NCBI GenBank assembly: GCA_027475525.1 | Contig: JAMWFC010000058.1 | Coordinates: 1,263,270-1,327,269, forward strand | DNA from: Macrolepiota albuminosa | Lineage: Eukaryota > Basidiomycota > Agaricomycetes > Agaricales > Agaricaceae | Direction of reading: 5' to 3' | DNA: 64,000 nucleotides | Part shown: positions 36,445 to 47,209 of the stretch, piece after piece | Layout: each line of letters starts with the position of its first letter | Numbering within the stretch: the stretch's first letter is position 1 | Translations under genes and position numbers: made by a program | Notes under the pieces: model-generated | The model's input: the letters and a program-made list of their open reading frames with translations, nothing else | What the model was told of the DNA's origin: nothing | Database searches by the model: none

Positions 36445-36953
36445 CATAATCACAATTGAGGCTGCATTCGGGCTTCGTACTTACCGTATGGATGATCTTT
36501 CGATGGTATTTCAAGTAATGCAGGGAACGCTTGTTGATACTTGTCCACTGTCGGTCGTATCTTCTCTGCAATCTGGACAAACCAATCAATACGAAATCGA
36601 TGTCTCTCAGGTTTCAATGCAACATACATGTTGGTTAATCAGAAGAATAGCGATGTCCTTCCTCTGCGTAAACTCCTCAAAAGCGGACTCGATTTCAGAC
36701 ACCTGGGTCTCTTCAGCGTGCGTATCAGCGGATAACCTACTTCACAAATTTCGCACACGTACTACCATCGTCCACAACCAGAAAGTTCTTTTTCTGGTGC
36801 TCATTCATGTGCCCCACTCCTGCCAAAAGCAGACCCGTTATTGAATCCTGAAGCAATATTACCATCGGGAAAATGAATATTGAGTTATCCGACACATACC
36901 TCGTCTCCAATGACTGCTATAAGGTTACGGTCCTTAGACGATATAGCGGTCAT
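36379..36953 (-). CDS. VMA7: V-type H+-ATPase subunit F
   Basis: Small stalk subunit of the V1 sector of the vacuolar proton pump. The start at 36953 gives [18 protein letters not shown]. Spliced blocks then read [77 protein letters not shown] and [17 protein letters not shown], covering the whole family length (about 120 residues). The last intron splits HPY from DPSKDS. The stop used is in the right-hand copy of 77-bp duplication 9; the left-hand copy (36291-36367) repeats the final exon downstream and would otherwise look like a stray 3' fragment. Highly conserved, so identification is secure. Confidence 0.94.
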
Positions 36954-37142
36954 CGTCACGACGGTGATGAACTGTTTACTTTAGCATACGAATCGAGAGT
37001 CACTTTACCAAAAGGGTCAATCACAGTTGTATTTGGCAACTTCATCTGATGATAATAAGAGACTTTCATCTTCATTAAATTACGCTTCACGCGACTTTGG
37101 AATAGGGACGCGGGTCTCCGGTCTGTCTGTATTGCATATCAA
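36954..37142. promoter_or_regulatory. Compact divergent promoter VMA7 / ECD
   Basis: The two start codons are 189 bp apart on opposite strands, so the promoters are shared or overlap. No distinctive motif was seen. Confidence 0.5.
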
Positions 37143-40100
37143 ATGGATATCTTCAACCGTCCTCCAACCATTGCCGAAGATACCCTTCAATACACACTTC
37201 ACCTCCCGAAAGATCTGTCAGACAAGGCGTCTGTTACGACTTTTGCTGCTTGCATCAGAACATACGTCGAGGATCTATTACCTGGCTTTCTATGGCATCG
37301 TGATCCATTCGAACTTAAAGCAGTTTTGGACGCTGATTCTGATAATTCAAACACCTACATCTTGGAAGGCAGAATGAGAGTAGGTGATTGTGTGGACGAC
37401 GAATGGTGCACAGTCTGGCTTCTCAGAGAAATCAGCGCCAAGTGGGATATTGTCATCAGGGTGATTGTGTGGACGACGAATGGTGCACAGTCTGGCTTCT
37501 CAGAGAAATCAGCGCCAAGTGGGATATTGTCATCAGGCAGGCCAATTTCTAAATGGTCGATACCCAGATTTCATAATTCATGTCCTCATAGTGTTTTTGA
37601 CTCCGACGGCGAGTTTCTTTTGATAGAAGCAGCCGAAACCTTACCTCCATGGGTCAAACCAACAAATTCAGAGAATAGGGTGCGACCTCCATCCGCTTCT
37701 TTGGTAAGGGCATTTTTAATTTACGCCATAAAATCTCCCATAGGTCTGGATCTACAGCTACCGCCTACATCTGATTCCTATCTCACACGTATCTCCACCC
37801 TCTAGAAAGCATCATAGACGTCAGCTTCCTGGTGCTCACGAGGATGAGGACAGGGGCATTGACGGAATAGAGGACGACGACGAATACATCTCTGCTCCAG
37901 ATGCCATTAGGCTCGTCAGAGATTCTTCTGTTCCTACATTTGCTCCTGACGCTGTAGAAAGTACGGTTTGGAGACGGATTTCGGGGTGAGTCACGCAGTA
38001 CGTGCTCTTCGAATGTTGTCTCACTGTCCTGAAGCTATCCAAATACCGCAAAAAGCCACGTGCACAATACCAAGGCCTATCTTCCCCGCGATATAGCTTT
38101 GTCTCTACTGAACAACCCATCCCTGATACAAAAAGCTGTGGAAGCATTTTATACGCGAGATGCCATACAGTTACGCGTGAGACTGTTTTTGCAGTATGGT
38201 TAGACTTCGAATGACAACTTCGTCTATTGTCTATAGGCGGCACATCGCATGAATCGCTTTTCGCCCAACGAAAGTGTTCTCAGCACGGTAAAAATGACAC
38301 GTACGGCCTACGCTCAACTCCTCGGTCAAAAGTTCTTTCCCCCAAAGGTCTTTGGCTATTGGTCAGAACCTGAAGGTTCGAAAGAGCTGAGATGGCGTGA
38401 TACTGGCATGAAGATTGTAGGTTTCAGGACACATGAATACCCTTGAAAATATACTAACACATTCGCCTGAGGCTGTCGGATTCGAAATGTTATATCAGGA
38501 GAGTAAAGGTCGAGCAGATACTTCAATCAGTTCCGCGAAATCTTCTGTGCGTAAAATTCCTCTTTTTTAGCCATAGCAGAGACTGAATCCTCAATTCTAT
38601 GAGGCCGATGCAAAGAAGGATGCCTTGAAGAGAAATCCAGATTATAACAAATACATTCAAAATTTGCGCTCTGTAAATTACTTTAGGGGTGAAATTGAGG
38701 GCTCCGAACTCTGGTGTTCCTTGGAAAATAGGGCAGCTAACATGTTTATTGAGATACGGAAGGAAGAGTAATTGAGGGCTCCGAACTCTGGTGTTCCTTG
38801 GAAAATAGGGCAGCTAACATGTTTATTGAGATACGGAAGGAAGAGTAGCCAGGTCGCGTTTTCTTTCACATTTGGCATATTAATATTGCTTTGCAGTGAT
38901 GCCCATCGGCCGTCGTTCGCCTCTCAAGTGAATGCTTTTCTTTCACATTTGGCATATTAATATTGCTTTGCAGTGATGCCCATCGGCCGTCGTTCGCCTC
39001 TCAAGTGAATGCCGCCTTATCACACTCTTGCAAAACAACTTTGATCTCTCAGGGAGAAGAAGATTCTGATGAATGGCTCAAGATAGATTCGCAGCATTTT
39101 GAAACGATGCTCGAGTTAAATGAACAAAAAACTCTGTGCGGTCAGATACTATGGATGTCGACATGTCAAGGCTTCAGAGGATCGTGCAGCCTCAGAACAA
39201 GCAGTTAAACTAAAAGAACTGGCCACAAAAGTTGAGAACTTCATTGAAGGCGAAGGTGGTCTCGAAGGGGCGATGTTCGAAGAGTATGCTTCAGTATTTT
39301 TACTCCCAAATCCAAATGACATCCTCTCCAGAGACGCGTTTTCGGACGAAGAGTTTAGCGACGAGGATTCGGCAACTCAAAGTGATGAACAAGAAAGTGA
39401 GGCCCGCGATGTAGCTGCAAAAGATGCAGCTATGGAAAACCTTGTCCCTGGGATAGATCCTTCTGAGTACGGGAAAATGCCTGCGTCATATCATAGCAAT
39501 TCACAACGGACCGCCCCAACGATTAACACGGATAAATGTGAGACTGTAGATAAATCTCAATCGCCGTCTCGAGCAAAGCCCATTCGACAGCCTATCATTC
39601 CCCGTGACAGATATGATGGGGTTGACTCGGATGATGATACTGACTCGGATGAAGTTGATGATGACGAATCAGAGGAAGACCGTCCTCAAGTCGTAAGCGA
39701 GATAGAAATCGACATGGGAGAGGAGGAAGAAGAATTTTTGGAATTTTCAAGGCAAACCCTCGGCATTAGTGACGACCAATGGGATGATATCATCCGAGAT
39801 CGCAAGCAACGTGGTGGTGTGTCTCTCTAATTCCTTTTTTTAAAAATCATTTGTAAAATATCTTTCAGCCTTTATACCAGCTAGTGCCAAAGATAGAGCT
39901 ATTCCTGAAAAGACTACATCAAATACCACATTGGCGTCTCCGGAAAAGCACGCAGTTGGACGAGTACCGGCTCCTGGCCCTCGGCCAAATGTCAATCCGA
40001 ATCTCGACTCATTTGAAGCCGTCATGCAAGCAATGGATGTAGAGCTTTCACGTCTGCGATCGAGTTCCAAGAAAGGTGCCAAGAACACGGACCCCTCGTC

Positions 40101-40353
40101 CGCGGATAATAAAAAGGGCAAGGCGAAAGCCGCCACTGAAGATGGAGACGAAGACATAGAAAGCGCTATGGAAGCCGAACTTAAAAGTACACTGGAACGT
40201 GATGATGATGAGGATGACGAGGAGCCACCAGATTACAACTTGATCAAGAACTTTTTGGAGAGTTTCAAGAGTCAAGCGGGACTCTCAGGACCAGTGGGTA
40301 ATCTTGCTGGTATGCTTCAACCGGAGTGGCGACTTCCTCGGGACAGCTCGTAG
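37143..40353 (+). CDS. ECD: Ecdysoneless/SGT1 family protein
   Basis: Homologue of metazoan ECD (hSGT1), a conserved regulator linked to cell cycle, transcription and pre-mRNA splicing. N-terminal blocks are TIAEDTLQYTLHLPKDLSDK, YVEDLLPGFLWHRDPFELK, EWCTVWLLREISAKWDIVI and VFDSDGEFLLIEAAETLPPW. Middle blocks are MNRFSPNESVLSTVKMTRTA, QLLGQKFFPPKVFGYW and GFEMLYQES. The C-terminal half is acidic (DSDDDTDSDEVDDDESEED), with FLEFSRQTLGISDDQWDDII, LDSFEAVMQAMDVELSRL, PDYNLIKNFLESFKSQAGLS and the conserved end GNLAGMLQPEWRLPRD. Three 77-bp duplications (10, 11 and 12) break the frame at 37383, 38693 and 38859; collapsing them restores continuity. A GC-AG intron (37537-37591) appears to join WDIVI to VFDSDG. 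Confidence 0.88.
37383..37537. repeat. 77-bp perfect tandem duplication 10
   Basis: Bases 37383-37459 recur exactly at 37460-37536 (one more base matches). It is inside an ECD exon and shifts the frame after WDIVI. Confidence 0.97.
38693..38847. repeat. 77-bp perfect tandem duplication 11
   Basis: Bases 38693-38769 recur exactly at 38770-38846 (one extra match). Inside the ECD exon encoding EGSELWCSLENRAANMFI. Confidence 0.97.
38859..39012. repeat. 77-bp perfect tandem duplication 12
   Basis: Bases 38859-38935 recur exactly at 38936-39012 in ECD, only 12 bp after the end of duplication 11. Confidence 0.97.
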
Positions 40354-40512
40354 CTACTTACAAGTATGGTAGGAGAGTGTATGGTGCAAATCGGTGATGA
40401 AAACAACGACCCTGTTATGAATACTAATCTAAGATCAGTAGATCATGTGATCAACTAAGTTCGGACTACTTATGGACTTGTAGCCTAATACTGAGTACTG
40501 CCTGGCGAACCC

Positions 40513-41397
40513 ATGATCCACGCCGTTCTAATCTGTCAGCCTTGTCTCTAACAACCACGACCAACAATTGACATCCGTTCCAGTTAATACGTCAGGAGTT
40601 GCAAGGTTGACGAAATTCTACACCCCACTGCACCAAAGTTCCCCAAACGTAGTTCAAAAGATCTTTTCACTTGTACATACACGGCCTGCCGGCCTGTGCA
40701 ACTTCCTCGATGCTCCAGAACTTGAAGCATTTCTAGGGAACAAGGACGAAGTTGGTGGTAGATGGCAGGTTGTATATCGGAACTACGCGACCCTCTTCTT
40801 CGTATTTGTCGTAGACGGTGCAGAGAGTGAACTTGGCATTCTTGATCTGATCCAGGTACGTCGGGGCTTTGGTCTTGTGAGTTTTCTTCTCATGAACTGT
40901 TCTGTTACTATGTTCTATAGGTCTTCGTGGAGAGTCTTGATCGCGCATTTGAGAACGTCTGCGAGTTGGACCTCGTGTTCCATTTCGATGAAGTATACTG
41001 AAATCTGGAGGTCATCTCATATTGACTAACGAAATTTGCTGCTAGGTGCATCACATTCTCGCCGAGATAATACAGGGTGGGCTTGTCTTGGAGACAAATG
41101 TGGAAGAAATAGATGCTTCAGGTATGTGGTCCACATTTTAATTTGCTTTATCAGAAATATCCTTGAGGAGCTTCGTGCTCCATGATATAAATATCTGTCA
41201 ACGTTGTCCGGCTTTCTTTCTCGTTCGGGCTTACATTGCGGTTGTCAGTTCAACAAGCTCGGAAAGCACGGAAGGAATCATTTGCATCTGCGAATCCGCT
41301 TTCGCTAGGCATGGGCAATGGCCTTGGCTCGAGGGGAAATTTAAAAACACCCATAGAGTGGCTCACAGGAAAGTTGACGGGGGCTGGAGTCAGATAA
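40513..41397 (+). CDS. APS3: AP-3 adaptor complex sigma subunit
   Basis: Small subunit of the AP-3 clathrin-associated adaptor, which carries cargo from the Golgi/endosome to the vacuole. The first exon is only MIHAVLI (40513-40534). After a 49-nt intron the text continues FNTSGVARLTKFYTPL, QKIFSLVHTRPAGLCNFLDA, WQVVYRNYATLFFVFVVDG, ESELGILDLIQ, VFVESLDRAFENVCELDLVF and HFDEV/HHILAEIIQGGLVLETN. The last two blocks are joined over introns. The C-terminal exon is longer than in yeast: QQARKARKESFASANPLSL, then WLTGKLTGAGVR. MIHAVLI and the VFVESLD..FENVCELDL..H block are diagnostic of sigma subunits, and the C-terminal extension is typical of sigma-3. No frame damage was seen. Confidence 0.93.
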
Positions 41398-41573
41398 CAG
41401 TGACTTTTTACTCTTTGTCTTTGTATGGTCTGACGTGGAAGGCCATGGCGATTACTTCCCTTTGTGATGTATATGTTATTTGTATGAACGTGCCAAAGTA
41501 ATGGAATAGAGTCAAGGATCGGGTGTGAAACGAAGGACTTTCTATTCCGCTCAAACTCACAAGCGCATGTACA

Positions 41574-42759
41574 TCATCTGACTTGAACGGAACCATACGT
41601 CAACCAGGTGCTGTCGATGCCGGAAGTGAGACTCCTGTTCCTGCACATGCAATGAGTCATCTGCCTCTGCAGGTGCAAGCAACACGCACGTTTTCTTTTT
41701 CTTTTGCCACTACCAGCAGGTGCTTTCACTGGTTCTTGTGGAGTGGGCACGCTTTGAATGACTTTTGGCGTCGCAATTTGAGAGCTCGGGCCGGGTGTTA
41801 CAGAAGAGCGGACGTGGGTAGCTGGAGTCTCTGCATGGATAGTCTCTACATTAGCAGCAAACGTGCTAGACGCGAGGGACATTTGAGAATGTGCGGCAGT
41901 CGCACGCATAGCATTCAGAAGAAGCATGTTATTCTGTTGGCGTTTCGGTTCACCCGAGCTGAGCACTTTTTGCTTCAATGAGGAAATGGAAGACGAGCTC
42001 TCGTCCATTGTTACGGTGTCATCATCCTGACCACGCTTTTTTGTATTCTCGGTCATTAGCGAAGGATCTGTGATTGGCCATACAAAGCCCGTTCGGGGGG
42101 TGTAATCTGGCCGATGCGATCGCAAGATGTCTAGAGAGGTTTGCAAGGAATGAAGGGCTGTGAGCTGTTTGCGCGCTTTAGTCAGTACGGTTCCTCTGAT
42201 GGTTAGAAAAGGACTCTTACGAGGCGATTAGATAGAACAGTATAGACATCTGGCGATTGGTATATCCGGTTATTCATGATGAAGTATGCGGCCATCGGTC
42301 TGACTGAGGACATTCAGCGCAGTAGGATGCGTCAACGATGAGTTGATCAACCTTCCTCGGGTGACAATCTTTCTCTTTTCTGAATGATGAACAGGGACGG
42401 AGGCTGGGCATGGACGACGGCAAACTCGACGCCCGTGAATCGTCTAAGTTTGATGAGCCAGGAGAGAGGGAGAATGATGGCGCGATATCGTACTTGAGTT
42501 CCTCTGCCTCGTTGACTACGGGGAGACCAGAGTGGATTGTCTGCATGCGGAGGACCTGGTTGTTGCTCTGCTTGTCATAAAACATGGAAGTCGCAAAGTA
42601 GTCGAAGACATTCTCAGCAGTCAGTGGGCCATTGGCCTGGGGAAGGCTGAGCGACGCGCGAGGGCAAAAAAATCAGCGAGAGCTCGCCTGTATCCATTCG
42701 TGCCATATAAAAAAACGATGGCTGTAGTCATCTGGTGGATGAAGATCGTGGATGTCCAT
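41574..42759 (-). CDS. MED6: Mediator of RNA polymerase II, subunit 6
   Basis: Head-module subunit of Mediator. The start at 42759 yields MDIHDLHPPDDYSHRFFIWH EWIQ; a 51-nt intron (42637-42687) then joins to ANGPLTAENVFDYFATSMFY, DKQSNNQVLRMQTIHSG and FAVVHAQPPSLFIIQK. Further on, spliced blocks read MAAYFIMNNRIYQSPDVYTV and SLDILRSHRPDYTPRTGFVW PI. The C-terminal 150 residues are Ser/Thr/Pro-rich and end in a basic patch (GSGKRKRKR) that may be a nuclear localisation signal. The first intron has a GC donor (CAG|GCGAGC) and contains an in-frame TGA, so it must be spliced. An upstream in-frame ATG at 43008 would add 83 residues unlike any MED6, so I reject it. The exact 3' end past KRKRKR is uncertain. 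Confidence 0.9.
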
Positions 42760-43681
42760 GGACAAACGCGACCGCGCCACGAGACTCGGCAGACAGTGCC
42801 GCATGTACTTATCCATTCGCACGGGAAGCAACTTCATTATAGCACATTCACTCTGTTGGGTCTCTGGACTATCGTCGCCATGAGTTAAGGGGCTGCTTGT
42901 TGCATTACTCCACCTTCTATCAGTCTGAAATGATGTGCTCATCTGCTCGTGAAATGAGTTGTGGTTCTTTCTGTATTCCCTGTCGTCGTTCATCTTGTGA
43001 GGAACCATCTCGGGATCGGTATTGTGTGCGCAGGAGCGTACTTTGACCCATATGAGCCAATATGGATCTTGTTTCTCGTCTCATACCTATTCCGAGGCAA
43101 CCGGAGCGTCAAATTCCAAGCGGGTTCCGACTTTGGCTATCGAACTATGCACTTTGTACTGCTCATGACCGGCCTGGGAGCCATGGTTATCCAGGCAAGC
43201 TCCAAGGTTACATTTCCACGACCTTGAACGGTCTGACAACCTCGCTAGACATCGGCTTGTCGACCTGGCTGTATCACAGCCCTTGGTTAAATCACTTGTA
43301 GTAGTGAAAGTTCTATTGCCATGAGTACAGACCTGGCGTCCAACTGTCGCCTTTTACTGTACGACAAGCCAAGGCACACGTTTCATTCGGTGGCTAGTAT
43401 TGTATCCATTATATGTAATATCTGAACTTCCTATCATATCAACTGACTTGGCGGGTTCTGCTATTGGTCTCTGCCTCCTGATCCCAAAGTTACTATTATG
43501 GGCTGCTGTAATCACTGCAATGGACGTCCGCACAGCCGTCAGAATTTCAGGCGAAACTGTCCACGCGTTCTTCCTCCCTCGCGGCGCGAGACCGCGTCTT
43601 CCATACTCCAGCCAACGCCGCCAGCACGGGCTCAAATGGAGTCCATCGTGCCGCCGTTTAGCGTCACCCGTTTCGAGCGCT
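42760..43681. other. Intergenic region upstream of MED6
   Basis: Contains the MED6 promoter. A long plus-strand open frame (43400-44152) lies over the zinc-finger remnant on the other strand and has biased, Arg/Ser-rich composition; I do not support it as a gene. Confidence 0.45.
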
Positions 43682-43948
43682 TCACCGCAGCCAGGGTCTA
43701 CCGCACGCACTACGACGAGCGCGAGAACAATTCCTCTCGTTCCTGGCGCTCGCAGTTCCTGGTCTCAGGCATACCACAGGGTTTGGCGCCGTCACAGGAG
43801 AGACTGGACTTTTACTGGACTTGACACACTGGTCACAAACCTGCTTGGAGTTGGTGGCACGGAGACGCGCGTGATGGGTACGGGTAAACGTCGCATCGCA
43901 GACCGGGCATCGGTGTTCCCCGCCCATCTTGTTGTCGTCGAGGAACAA
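43682..43948 (-). pseudogene. Truncated C2H2/Zn-cluster transcription factor remnant
   Basis: The frame begins MGGEHRCPVCDATFTRTHHA, matching the first half of a fungal C2H2 finger. It then passes directly into TNSKQVCDQCVKSS, which looks like the start of a Zn2Cys6 cluster. In the fungal factors that combine both, a full second finger and a linker lie between them; here they are missing. A shifted frame further on reads SCDGAKPC, as expected for the rest of the cluster, followed by stops. Either undetected short introns or, more likely, deletion and frameshift explain this. It is GC-rich compared with its surroundings. Confidence 0.4.
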
Positions 43949-44310
43949 AACATTTTCGATGACGATGTCTGTCTACATCACTTCCCACCTCGAGCATCTC
44001 TTAAGATAAACAAAGGATTCATGTTACTTGTACCTAGTCCATCACTGCACTGTCTAAAATTCATCTTTGATACCTTTTTGTATGTATGTTTCGATTACCC
44101 ATTCCTATTACCCGCCAAAGCACGGCTGTTTGTGCGTGGACCATGCCGGTAATACTATCCATAGTTTGTGCCCATACAAAGACGAACATGGAAGAAAACA
44201 GTTATATGACGAAGGTATGTTCAAAGGGTCTCATCTACATCTCAAGTTTCAGCCTCGGCTACAAGGACGATGAAGCTCAAGGCTTACTTTAATAGCACAT
44301 ATGGTCCTGC
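43949..44310. other. Intergenic spacer
   Basis: Between the zinc-finger remnant and the 3' end of the Crinkler-like gene. No supported gene or repeat. Confidence 0.45.
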
Positions 44311-47209
44311 TCACCACCAACTCCTGGATTCATCGAATTCCTGATCTTCTGAGCTATCTCCTTCATTTTCTGAAACCCATCCCTCAAGAGAAGATGCTCC
44401 AGCAACTCGGAGATGAACTAGTAAGGTTTCATAAGTAGTGTCTTGTTCTGTTGAAATTACTCTGAAAGTCGAAGAACAAGCTCGGGCACACCAGATATCA
44501 TATGCGGTGTAGTTGTCGGCCAGCATGCTCTTTTGAGGAAGGTTTCGCTGTGGTAGACTCAGTATAGCAAGACCTGGTTCGGGAGACCCCAGAGCTATGA
44601 CCATCCTTATGAAGGGAATGGGGACCTGTTCGTCCGGAGGGTTGAAAACCCCTAGTTCGAACGGATCCATTTGCCGCGAAAACAGGTCTCCTACGACTTT
44701 GGTGGTGAACTTTGAGGAGTTTTGAACTTGGCAAAAAATAACAGACACGTTGTCTGGGCCAACGGGTTTCCGAACATCGAAGACAAATGGGATGACCACA
44801 TCCACTCCAGGTTGGTTTGCAGGGCATAAGATGGCAGCACCACGTGCAATGAGCCCATGGAGGAGGTTACGATTCATCGCAGAGGAGTGCTCGATCCTGG
44901 TGAAGTGATTGAAATGCACTTCTGAATGCTCAAAGCAACGTTGAAGCGAGACATTTTCGTTGGATTTATGCAGAAACATCGGGTTCCCTTCAAGAATATT
45001 CGAACAGTGAGTTGCACTGGCGTAACGTACATCTTCTGCATCTGCAAGTTTAGTGGTTTGAGTGTTCTGACCGTCCGACTGCAGCAAAGCATCCAGAAAG
45101 TCAGTTAACTTGATGTTTCGGCTACCCTTGTCGTTTACAACTGTATCGCGCGCCAGTATGAACAGCAGTAGGGCCACCATCTCACCATGGTCGCCCTTGT
45201 CAAGACTGGGATCTGACATCACATCGCTAAGAAGCTCGACTTGATCAAGTCCTAGCTGTCGGACGATGTGAAAGGCACCCTCTGCCAGAATGGGTTCCGA
45301 GGCTGCGATTGTGGTGAGCGTTGCATTGTCATCTTCTATTGCAAGGCAAAAGCGCATGTGATTTGCTACCTGCTCGACTTGCAACGTTCGCGATGCTAAC
45401 GTCGTGCGATCAAAGCCTAAGGAGAGACGGGTGGCCAAGATTGCTTAGAAAAAGAAATAAATATCCTCTTGAAACTTAAAAATGATGGGAGCAGCCCACC
45501 AATCTGAGCTGCTTTGCTTTTCTCCAAATTGACATTGGTGCCACCCATAAGTTTCATAGCGGCAAAGGCCACAATATTGCTTCTTTCGTCATGCCCTCCT
45601 TCATTGTAACGAGTCCCAAACCTATGCATCATGTAAACAATCTCAAAAGAGGGGATGGCTCTTGACATACAGTGGTCGGCCAAACTGGCACATCCATTCA
45701 TCAGTAACCATATCTACAAGGTAGTGTTCATCCTTTTTCACTTGTTCAATGGCTAGTTGGTCAAAACCAATATCTGTAAAAGGAGGGAGTATTCTGGGAT
45801 CCGGTTTCATGAGGCGTGCACTAGGGTCCGGTAGATCAGGCGGGATAATATCCTCGACGACCGTGGAGAGAAATAGTGACACTAGACTTTTCACAGTAGA
45901 GATGGAATGTAACGCTCTTCGAATGCAATGGAAGACATTGTGTTCTTTCGCACGCTCTAGTGGGGTGAACAGCCCTTGAACTTCATCCAATGCAAACACG
46001 ACAGTTTTGTATCCCTTATGTTTTGCGTAGTCGGTCAATGCTTTTGCGCTGTTCAGAAGTAAATCTTCCTACATTATCCAGTGAGTAAATATTTCAATAG
46101 ACGTGACAAGCAGAGTACTACTTGCTAGATTCGAATAATTCTTACTGTTGACAGCGTGGTGTAAGGCCATGTCCAGGACTTTTCTATAAAACTCAATGCG
46201 GAAACTGCCTTGTGATTGATAGGATAAACCAGCAGTCATAAGGAACCTAAATTTTGCCGCTAGAGAACTCCCTAGATACGAATCATGCCCAGAGACTTTG
46301 AGTATTTCATCGTCGATTTTTTCGAGAATTTCTTTCGTGCATATGAAGACTGCTGGCAAGAATGAAAAACATCTCCATGGCTCCTCGCCCGGTAGACACA
46401 GATACTTTAGGACTTTTTCATCAGATGGGGGAAACCCTAATGACCCAAAAATATGGTGAGCACTATAAATCAAGAAGAAAAAAATACAACTGCCTTGCCT
46501 TGCTGATTAGGAGGTCGGAGATTGAGAGGTATCACAATCAATTCTTTGGCCAACTGGTCAATCATGCGAGATTTTCCAGTCCCTGACGACTGGACAATAG
46601 GGATAGCTTGGGCATAGCAGTTCTTGAATCGAGACTCTTCATACGATAAAATGGTTTTTTTCAAGGCCTCGGATGCTAAGCCTTGATATTCAACACCCCA
46701 AGGACGCTCCGTTGCTTGGCACAATCTCAGACTACATTTGTTACCTTATCTAAGATACGCACCGGCGTCTTTCAGACTGTCTAGAAAATTCAAGCCTATG
46801 AAGATCTAAGACCACTAAATCGTTACTCACAGTACAGTATGGACATACCATGTTCTCGTAAATCTTTCCACGTATCGTTTGCGGCACATTTGTCAATTAG
46901 ACCTTGTAACTCAGGTTGCTGAATATAATTGTTTACTTCCAAATGTTCCCGAACAAGTTCAAACTCTGGTTTCCCGCCTTTCGCCAATTCAACTGTGAAC
47001 CAAAGATAACGAAGTACATCATCGATAGATTCTCCTTGCCAGCAGGACTTTAATGCCTTCATGACTTCGTCACTCTCTTGATGAATATAATCAGGAATGT
47101 GTCTACTCTTTTTCTCTTTCTGTTTCTTTCCGAGTGGAAGCACATAATCATGGGACTCAAGCGACAGAGAGAGCTTCCGAGGAGTAGTAGGAGCAGTCAA
47201 CTGGGACAT
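44311..47209 (-). CDS. Crinkler-like P-loop NTPase with C-terminal PD-(D/E)xK-like domain
   Basis: Large multi-exon protein, about 900 residues. The N-terminal part (MSQLTAPTTPRKLSLSLESH) is a short basic/Ser-rich lead followed by an uncharacterised helical region. The NTPase has a Walker A-like loop QSSGTGKSRMIDQLAKE, in which Gln replaces the first Gly, and a Walker B-like strand TVVFALDEVQGL. Next comes a long helical region (HNVFHCIRRALHS, FCLAIEDDNATLTTIA). The C-terminal block ILCPANQPGVDVVIPFVFDV followed by SVIFCQVQNSSKF has the strand-Asp...strand-x-Q-x-Q pattern of restriction-endonuclease-fold domains seen in fungal Crinkler-type proteins. It then ends in an acidic Ser/Glu tail. 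The family is expanded in Agaricomycetes; roles proposed are effector-like or conflict functions. Domain calls rest on motif reading only. At least five introns fit and no frame damage was seen. Confidence 0.62.

Noticed and set aside
42760..43008. N-terminal extension of MED6 from the ATG at 43008
   Set aside because: The added 83 residues have no MED6 character, while MDIHDLHPPDDYSHRFF at 42759 is the conserved start.
43400..44152. 250-codon open frame on the plus strand
   Set aside because: It lies opposite the zinc-finger remnant in GC-rich DNA, is Arg/Ser/Thr-biased and shows no domain; the minus strand carries the recognisable zinc motifs.
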